Both the position numbers and the translations under genes were made by a program. Source: Prochlorococcus sp. AG-418-I20 (GTDB lineage Bacteria; Cyanobacteriota; Cyanobacteriia; PCC-6307; Cyanobiaceae). From it: a DNA stretch of 55,894 bases. The DNA lies in contig QCLZ01000008.1 of NCBI GenBank assembly GCA_003214175.1, positions 1 to 55,894 of the forward strand, read 5' to 3'. How positions within the stretch are numbered: position 1 is the first letter of the stretch; each line of letters begins with the position of its first letter. A model generated the notes under the pieces. That model was not told where the DNA came from. It did no database searches and saw only the letters and a list, made by a program, of their open reading frames with translations. Of the stretch, positions 50,202-55,894 are shown piece by piece.

Positions 50202-51567
50202 TAACTTATTAAGAGCTCCAAACCAAAGTATTGAGGAGACTGGCTATGCCTGGTATGTAGGTAACGCTAGACTAATCAATTTATCTGGTCGTTTATTAGG
50301 AGCTCACATTGCTCACTCTGGACTCATAGTCTTTTGGGCTGGAGCAATGATGCTCTTTGAGGTTAATCATTTTACTTTTGATAAACCAATGTGGGAGCAA
50401 GGTCTAATCTGTATGCCTCACGTCGCAATGTTTGGCTATGGAATAGGTCCTGGTGGTGAGGTTACTGATATCATGCCTTTCTTCCAAGCAGGTGTGGTTC
50501 ACTTAATTGCCTCAGCTGTGCTTGGTTTCGGTGGTATTTACCATTCACTAGCAGGCCCAGAAAAACTTGAAGAAGATTTCCCATTTTTCTCTACTGATTG
50601 GAGAGATAAGAATCAAATGACAAATATCCTTGGATATCATTTGATTGTTCTAGGTGTAGGTGCATTAGCATGGTCAGTTAACTGGTGTTTTATTGGCGGT
50701 GCATATGATACTTGGGCTCCTGGTGGTGGCGAAGTTAGACTTGTTAATCCAACTTTGGATCCAAGAGTGATTCTTGGATATCTATTTAGATCTCCATGGG
50801 GAGGTGCTGGTTCAATTATCGGTGTTAACTCCATTGAAGACATTGTTGGTGGACACGTCTATGTAGGTATAACTGCAATTATTGGAGGAATATTCCACAT
50901 CTTTACCAAACCTTTTGGATGGGCAAGAAGAGCATTCATCTGGAATGGTGAAGGACTATTAAGTTATGCTCTTGGCGGAATTTGTGTGGCAAGTTTTATT
51001 GCTTCAACTTTCATTTGGTTCAATAATACTGCTTATCCATCAGAGTTTTATGGTCCAACAAATGCCGAAGCTTCACAAGCCCAAAGCTTTACTTTCCTTG
51101 TGAGAGATCAAAGAATTGGAGCTAATGTAGGTTCAACAATGGGACCAACGGGTCTTGGTAAGTATCTCATGAGATCTCCTACAGGTGAAATTATATTTGG
51201 TGGTGAAACAATGAGATTTTGGGATTTCAGAGGTCCATGGTTAGAGCCTTTAAGAGGACCTAACGGATTGAGCCTTGAGAAAATTCAAAATGATATTCAG
51301 CCTTGGCAAGTAAGAAGAGCTGCTGAATATATGACTCATGCTCCTAACGCTTCTATTAACTCAGTTGGGGGAATCATTACAGAGCCTAATGCTGTTAACT
51401 TTGTTAACTTAAGACAATGGTTAGCTGCAGCTCAATTCTTCCTAGGATGGTTTACATTCATCGGTCATCTTTGGCATGCAGGACGTGCTAGAGCGGCTGC
51501 TGCAGGTTTCGAAAAAGGAATCGACAGAAAGAGTGAACCAGCTCTAGAAATGCCTGATTTAGATTAA
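50185..51567 (+). CDS. psbC: Photosystem II CP43 protein, GTG start
   Basis: The 460-residue inner antenna protein starts at GTG ([20 protein letters not shown]), with GAGGAGG 10 bases upstream inside psbD. This is the classical psbD/psbC overlap. It carries six spans, many His ligands for chlorophyll and the [20 protein letters not shown] loop whose Glu and Arg contact the Mn cluster. A strong terminator follows. Confidence 0.98.
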   Translation: METPFNNLLRAPNQSIEETGYAWYVGNARLINLSGRLLGAHIAHSGLIVFWAGAMMLFEVNHFTFDKPMWEQGLICMPHVAMFGYGIGPGGEVTDIMPFFQAGVVHLIASAVLGFGGIYHSLAGPEKLEEDFPFFSTDWRDKNQMTNILGYHLIVLGVGALAWSVNWCFIGGAYDTWAPGGGEVRLVNPTLDPRVILGYLFRSPWGGAGSIIGVNSIEDIVGGHVYVGITAIIGGIFHIFTKPFGWARRAFIWNGEGLLSYALGGICVASFIASTFIWFNNTAYPSEFYGPTNAEASQAQSFTFLVRDQRIGANVGSTMGPTGLGKYLMRSPTGEIIFGGETMRFWDFRGPWLEPLRGPNGLSLEKIQNDIQPWQVRRAAEYMTHAPNASINSVGGIITEPNAVNFVNLRQWLAAAQFFLGWFTFIGHLWHAGRARAAAAGFEKGIDRKSEPALEMPDLD

Positions 51568-51587
51568 TTTCTGATCTATTAAAAAAG

Positions 51588-51614
51588 CCCTATCTCTTGA
51601 TAGGGTTTTTTTTT
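51588..51614 (+). terminator. Intrinsic terminator of psbD-psbC
   Basis: CCCTATC and GATAGGG form a perfect 7-bp stem with a TCTT loop, followed by nine T. Confidence 0.92.
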
Positions 51615-51625
51615 GCTAAATTTTC

Positions 51626-52237
51626 TTATTTATATAAATTTTTTCTGAGCCATGGCAAACTTAACCCCATTACATTACTAAAACATCCCTCTATTTTTTC
51701 TATATACTTACCGCCTATACCTTCTAAAGCAAATCCTCCGGCGCAATATAAAGGTTCATTTGTATCTATATAACTCTTAATTTCCCAATCTTCCAACTTA
51801 GAAAAATAAACTCTTGAACTTATTGTTTTTTTAATTATTTCATTGATTTTAAAAATTTTGGAAGTTGAATCAATATTTCCAATTATTAGAGTATGACCAG
51901 TATGTAAAAATCCAAATTCTCCAGACATTTTTTTCCATCTAATAAATGCCTCCTCTTTATTAGATGGTTTTCCATAAGCTTCTCCTTTAAATTCAAAAAT
52001 TGAATCGCACCCAAGTATTTCCACTGGAGCATAATTAAATTCTTCGGGCAATGATATGTTTTGAATATTTTCAGATAAATTATTAGCCTTTTGAAAAGAT
52101 AATTCCAAAGCTAAATTAAATATATTCTTTTCTTGAATAGTAGTTTCATCAAAGTCACTTGATTTTTGGATAAATTCAATTTGACAATTTTCTAGTAATT
52201 TCTTTCTAGATTGAGAAGCAGAGGCTAGAATTAACAC
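51626..52237 (-). CDS. maf: Maf-family nucleoside triphosphate pyrophosphatase
   Basis: The 203-residue protein begins [16 protein letters not shown], the Maf signature, and continues with [18 protein letters not shown] and [20 protein letters not shown]. It hydrolyses non-canonical or excess NTPs and affects septation in some bacteria. The start is GTG at 52237; no ATG fits. Confidence 0.92.
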   Translation of the reverse strand: MLILASASQSRKKLLENCQIEFIQKSSDFDETTIQEKNIFNLALELSFQKANNLSENIQNISLPEEFNYAPVEILGCDSIFEFKGEAYGKPSNKEEAFIRWKKMSGEFGFLHTGHTLIIGNIDSTSKIFKINEIIKKTISSRVYFSKLEDWEIKSYIDTNEPLYCAGGFALEGIGGKYIEKIEGCFSNVMGLSLPWLRKNLYK

Positions 52238-52303
52238 AAATTTTTTTCCAAATTATAATTCAATTTACTAATTAATAAATTTCAAAATTAATATAAATTA
52301 CTA

Positions 52304-53833
52304 ATGGATTTAGAAGCAAAATTATATGAAATAAAGAAACCAATAATGGTCCTAGGCACTTCCAGTGGAGCAGGAAAATCTTTAACGGTTACTGCTATTT
52401 GCAGGATTCTTAAGAATTTAGGAGAAGAGCCAATCCCTTTTAAAGGACAAAATATGAGTAACAACGCTTGGGTTGATTGGGAAGGTGGAGAGATGGCATA
52501 TTCACAAGCTCTTCAAGCTTTTGCTTGTGGTGTTAATCCATCTGCTGAGATGAATCCCATTTTATTAAAGCCACAGGGAAATTCAACAAGCGAGGTCATT
52601 CACCTTGGCAAAAGTATAGGAATAACAACCGCCAAAAATTACTACCAAGATTGGTTTATTCCTGGCTGGGAAGTAATTAAAAAAAGTCTTAATTCTATTT
52701 ATAAAAAAAAACCAAATTGCCGTTTAATTATCGAAGGAGCTGGAAGTCCAGTAGAGATGAATTTGATTCATAGAGACCTCACAAATTTAAGAGTTGCTAA
52801 GTATTTAAATGCAAATTGCATTTTGGTTACTGATATTGAAAGGGGAGGAGTATTTGCACAAATAATCGGAACCCTTGAATTAATGAAACCTGAAGAAAAA
52901 AAACTTATTAAGGGAATAATTATAAATAGATTCAGAGGAGACTTGTCTTTGTTTGAAGAAGGGAAAAAGTGGATAGAGGAGAAAACCAAAATCCCTGTAA
53001 TTGGGATTATTCCATGGTTAAGTGATTCATTCCCTCCAGAGGATTCTTTAGATTTATTAGAAAAAAAATCTCGTTTTACGAATCCTGATATCAAAGTAGG
53101 GATTATAAAATTGCCCTCCATAAGTAACTTCTCAGACTTTGATCCATTGGAAAATGAAGATTCAATAATAATTAAATGGATTGAAGAATCCCAAAATTTG
53201 TGGCAGTATGACTTTATTATTCTTCCTGGTAGTAAACAAACTATTAAAGATCAAATATTTCTTGATAAATGTGGTTTATCTCAAGACTTAAGGGAGTATG
53301 GAAATAATAAAGGCAATATTATTGGAATTTGTGGAGGATTACAAATGTTAGGCACAACACTTGAAGATCCTTATTTTAAAGAGGGCTCCAGCAATTATTC
53401 TGAACAAAAAATTAAAGGCATTGGATTATTGCCCTTAAAAACAACTTTTTTTAAAAAAAAATTAACACGACAAATCAAATCTGAATCTATTTGGCCATGC
53501 AAATCAAAAATTAATGGATTCGAAATTCATAATGGCCAAACAAAATTTGATAAAACTCAAACCTTATCAAAGATTAAACCTATTTTTAAAGACCTGAATC
53601 TAGGTTGGTATAAAAAAAATAACGCGGGTGGGACTATTGCAGGAACTTATATTCATGGAATCTTTGAAAATGATAGTTGGAGAGATCAATATATTAATTT
53701 AATAAGGAAGAGTAAAGATTTACCAATGTTAAATAAAAAATCAATATCTTATGAAAAGAAGAGAGAATCTATTATTAATAATCTTGCAAATGAATTCGAT
53801 AAACATTTAAATCTCAAATCATTTTTAAGTTGA
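52304..53833 (+). CDS. cobQ: Cobyric acid synthase
   Basis: The 509-residue enzyme amidates four side chains of the corrin ring in cobalamin synthesis. The N-terminal synthetase domain has MVLGTSSGAGKSLTVTAIC, GQNMSNNAW and RLIIEGAGSPVEMNL. The glutaminase domain has the Cys in IIGICGGLQMLG and the His in GTYIHGIFEND. Prochlorococcus makes pseudocobalamin through this route. It overlaps the downstream ferredoxin gene by four bases. Confidence 0.96.
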   Translation: MDLEAKLYEIKKPIMVLGTSSGAGKSLTVTAICRILKNLGEEPIPFKGQNMSNNAWVDWEGGEMAYSQALQAFACGVNPSAEMNPILLKPQGNSTSEVIHLGKSIGITTAKNYYQDWFIPGWEVIKKSLNSIYKKKPNCRLIIEGAGSPVEMNLIHRDLTNLRVAKYLNANCILVTDIERGGVFAQIIGTLELMKPEEKKLIKGIIINRFRGDLSLFEEGKKWIEEKTKIPVIGIIPWLSDSFPPEDSLDLLEKKSRFTNPDIKVGIIKLPSISNFSDFDPLENEDSIIIKWIEESQNLWQYDFIILPGSKQTIKDQIFLDKCGLSQDLREYGNNKGNIIGICGGLQMLGTTLEDPYFKEGSSNYSEQKIKGIGLLPLKTTFFKKKLTRQIKSESIWPCKSKINGFEIHNGQTKFDKTQTLSKIKPIFKDLNLGWYKKNNAGGTIAGTYIHGIFENDSWRDQYINLIRKSKDLPMLNKKSISYEKKRESIINNLANEFDKHLNLKSFLS

Positions 53834-54081
53834 AAGAAGCAAAGATAAAAATTATATGGCCAAATAATCATGAAACATTTGTTTCAGAAGGAGATGATTG
53901 GTTCTCTTCAGCGGAAAAAGCAGGATTAGAAATCCCAACTGGCTGTCTTACAGGGAGTTGCGGAGCATGTGAAATAGATGTAAATGGCGAAACAGTAAGG
54001 GCTTGTATAAGTGATATCAAAAGTAAAGAAAAATGTATATTAAAGGTTGTTTTAACTACAGACCCATTTTGGGAAAATTAA
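53830..54081 (+). CDS. Plant-type [2Fe-2S] ferredoxin, TTG start
   Basis: The 83-residue protein has Cys ligands in GCLTGSCGACEIDVNGETVR followed by AC, the C-x4-C-x2-C-then-C pattern of plant-type ferredoxins. It is shorter than PetF and more divergent. It starts with TTG overlapping the cobQ stop (TTGA), so it is translated with cobQ. A redox role in corrin synthesis or another pathway is inference. Confidence 0.88.
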   Translation: MKEAKIKIIWPNNHETFVSEGDDWFSSAEKAGLEIPTGCLTGSCGACEIDVNGETVRACISDIKSKEKCILKVVLTTDPFWEN

Positions 54082-54111
54082 CTTTTAGAAAATCAACCGT
54101 ATTATTCAAGC

Positions 54112-54534
54112 CTAGAAACTTCTATTTAATTTAAAATTAAACGAAAGACTTATCCTTTCTTTATCAGATAAATTAATCTCAACTGCGTGAGGGACCCAGG
54201 CAGGAAAAACTATTAGCATATTTTCTTTTGGTGAAATTGTATTAATGGGATAGTCATAGCCTTGCATTTGATAGCCCTCTTTAAAATGCCCCATATATTC
54301 TGTAGAAATAAAGTCAGCTTCGTTAAAGTTCCTATAGAAAAGAAATCTTCCTCCTTTCATCTCTTTTGGAACTTTAATGAAAAATACACCTGAATAAGTT
54401 AAACCTGAATGAGTATGAGGTGTATTTGAAGAACCTTTTCCACTTATATTTATCCAAAAATTTGTTAATTTCACCTCACCCTTTCTACTGATTTGATGAA
54501 TTGCATTAACCGCATTAATTATTTGCTTTATTAA
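54112..54534 (-). pseudogene. 2OG-Fe(II) oxygenase-like fragment lacking a start
   Basis: From residue FWINISGKGSSNTPHTHSGL the sequence matches the C-terminal half of the putative 2OG-Fe(II) oxygenases (PF13759 type). It has His-x-His, SGVFFIKVP, MLIVFPAWVPHAVEINLSDK and a 2OG-binding Arg in KERISLSF. The open frame extends upstream to the stop of the previous gene (54535), reading IKQIINAVNAIHQISRKGEV, with no ATG, TTG or GTG until GTG at 54474. Normal family members are about 200 residues. It may be a truncated gene, or start at GTG 54474 as a 120-residue protein. Confidence 0.6.
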
Positions 54535-54786
54535 TTAATAAGGACAATTTATTTTTATTTTATCGTTATAACTATTAACATATCCTTTATAGCCTGAATT
54601 TCCTTCAATATATTCTTCCCAATAAACTTCTTTCCAACAGGTTACTTGCTTATTTCGAGCATTTACGGGGAAATCATAGCTTTCAGTTTCTAGTGCTTCT
54701 AAAATTTCCTCCCAAGTCAGACTATAAACTGGTAATGATATTAAAATCATAATCATTAAAGGAATTGAGACTTTAATCTTATTCAT
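54535..54786 (-). CDS. Small exported protein with Cys-GN-GYV domain
   Basis: The 83-residue product has a signal peptide (VSIPLMIMILISLPVYS). Its mature part ends QVTCWKEVYWEEYIEGN, then YKGYVNSYNDKIKINC. The Cys-x(3)-Y-x(2)-E-Y-I-x-G-N and G-Y-V-x-S-Y-x(2)-K-[IV]-x-I-x-C spacing matches the exported protein at 10995-11441, so both share a disulphide-bonded domain. ATG at 54786 is preferred to TTG two codons upstream. Confidence 0.6.
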   Translation of the reverse strand: MNKIKVSIPLMIMILISLPVYSLTWEEILEALETESYDFPVNARNKQVTCWKEVYWEEYIEGNSGYKGYVNSYNDKIKINCPY

Positions 54787-54947
54787 TTTCAATAAAAGAT
54801 TATAAACATAATATTCGATTATTCAATAGTTATATAAAAAATTTAAACTGAACAAACGTGATTAAAAGTTTTTTAAAAAAAACGAAGTCATATCAGTCAT
54901 TTCTGGAAGTTTGACACAACTTGAACAAACCTGAAACGTAATATTCA

Positions 54948-55032
54948 CGGAGAGGGTGGGATTCGAACCCACGAATAGTTGCCTATTAAACGATTTCGAG
55001 TCGTTCGCTTTCGACCACTCAGCCACCTCTCC
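54948..55032 (-). tRNA. trnS: tRNA-Ser (anticodon CGA)
   Basis: On the minus strand, GGAGAGG and CCTCTCC form a perfect acceptor stem with discriminator G. The anticodon loop is CTCGAAA inside a stem CGA/TCG, giving CGA for serine. The long variable arm and the T loop GGTTCGAATCC follow. Its 85-nt length with a variable arm fits class II tRNA-Ser. It lies just upstream of the FutA-like gene on the same strand. Confidence 0.95.
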
Positions 55033-55095
55033 ACTTGCTTATAAGTATGCACAATATCAAAGAGGAAATTATGATCTATCTAATTTTCTTAATTT

Positions 55096-55894
55096 TTAAT
55101 CCCATCCTGCATTTTTCATTAACTTTATTGCAACAGAGTTATATTTCCCAAGATCTTCTACCGTAACAGTATCAGGAATAAATCCTCCAAAATCCTTAAC
55201 AATAGGGTTTTGATTAACCTCTTTCAATGGATGTTCAAAAGTTGGAGCAGCAAGTCCCTTACTTCCAGTTGGAGATGCTAAGTATTCAAGTAGTTCTATA
55301 GCTTCAGCTTTATTTTCTGCATATTTAGCTATCCCTCCAGCACTAATATTTACATGCGCTGGATTTGGTGTAATAACAGATACTCGTTTTGCATATAATG
55401 CATCTCTTCTTCCATTAACACCTGCCAACATCCTTGCGACATAATAATGATTAACAATTCCTACTCCACATTTTTTCTTCGCAACTGCTCTAATTATTGA
55501 AATATCCCCAGCAAAGAAAGGTTGGTCAACGTTAGAAATCATTCCACTTAACCAAGCCTTAGTTTCTGATTCTCCCTTATTAACTAATTGATTAGCAACT
55601 AATGATTGATTATATGGACTTTTTCTATTTCTCAAGCATACTTTTCCTTTTAAGGATGGATCAGCTAAATCTGTATAGTCCTTAATCTTGCTTACATCTA
55701 CAACTTTTGGATTAACTACCATAACCCTAACTCTTCTAGTTAATGCATACCATTCCTTATTTGTATCTTTTAATCCAATTGGAACATCATTTTCTAAAGA
55801 TTTTGATTGTATACTTTGAAGCAATCCAGCTTCAGAAGCATTTGTAATTCTGGCTGCATCTACTAGCAATATTAAATCTGCTTGAGAATTCTTC
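55096..55894 (-). CDS. futA: Iron(III) ABC transporter substrate-binding protein (FutA/IdiA type), 5' end missing
   Basis: The visible 265 residues lack the N-terminus at the window edge. They show NSQADLILLVDAARITNASE, VRVMVVNPKVVDVSKIKDY, DPSLKGKVCLRNRKSPYNQS and CGVGIVNHYYVARMLAG with the Tyr pair that binds ferric iron, and end LMKNAGWD. This is the cyanobacterial FutA/IdiA family, which captures ferric iron in the periplasm. The open frame reaches 55894 without a start. Confidence 0.94.
   Translation of the reverse strand, partial: KNSQADLILLVDAARITNASEAGLLQSIQSKSLENDVPIGLKDTNKEWYALTRRVRVMVVNPKVVDVSKIKDYTDLADPSLKGKVCLRNRKSPYNQSLVANQLVNKGESETKAWLSGMISNVDQPFFAGDISIIRAVAKKKCGVGIVNHYYVARMLAGVNGRRDALYAKRVSVITPNPAHVNISAGGIAKYAENKAEAIELLEYLASPTGSKGLAAPTFEHPLKEVNQNPIVKDFGGFIPDTVTVEDLGKYNSVAIKLMKNAGWD

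Noticed and set aside
1-55894. CRISPR arrays, insertion sequences, integrases, rRNA, 6S RNA, tmRNA, RNase P RNA
   Set aside because: I looked for repeat-spacer patterns, transposase motifs, terminal inverted repeats and known RNA cores; none is visible.

Overview
The window is a very AT-rich stretch of a marine picocyanobacterial chromosome, almost certainly a high-light Prochlorococcus. The evidence is psbD-psbC, petM, ycf4, ycf39, several high-light-inducible (Hli) proteins, a split pntA with pntB, an NTRC-type thioredoxin reductase, and many tiny Prochlorococcus-style membrane proteins. No rRNA, insertion sequence, integrase or CRISPR array is visible. There is one tRNA, tRNA-Ser(CGA), near the right end.

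The left part (about 1-29,600) has the character of a flexible island. It is mostly genes of 25-120 codons, many with a single membrane span or a signal peptide. A few recognisable genes sit among them: rluF, a YedK/HMCES-type protein, a secreted staphylococcal-nuclease homologue, a TPR protein, an atypical Nramp relative, an SNF-family sodium symporter, SelO and a compact Hli operon. At least five small genes are visibly decayed, usually by single-base changes in A or T runs. Repeats and alternative RNA structures also occur here. The best of these is a minus-strand leader at 14,436-14,600 upstream of a DUF3303 gene: three mutually complementary segments are followed by a textbook intrinsic terminator, the layout of a transcription attenuator or riboswitch.

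The right part (about 29,600-55,894) is dense core genome: ychF; an HlyD-type adaptor overlapping polA; cysS; dxr followed by a thioredoxin-like ferredoxin; the pnt transhydrogenase operon running the other way; ntrC-type trxB; infA; the ycf39 and petM neighbourhood; an alpha/beta hydrolase with ilvH; a cyclophilin lipoprotein and ycf4 diverging from psbD-psbC; maf; cobQ with a plant-type ferredoxin; tRNA-Ser; and the 3' part of a FutA-like iron-binding protein.

Common themes are light harvesting and photoprotection (Hli, psbD, psbC, ycf4, ycf39, petM), redox supply (pnt, NTRC, two ferredoxins) and metal acquisition (FutA, the Nramp relative). Several starts are non-ATG (GTG, TTG). One gene, the cyclophilin, seems to require ATA. 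The 2OG-oxygenase-like gene near the right end has no credible start codon and lies in frame behind the stop of its upstream neighbour. Small-gene calls rest on reading frame, start context and neighbouring structures only. No homology search was possible.
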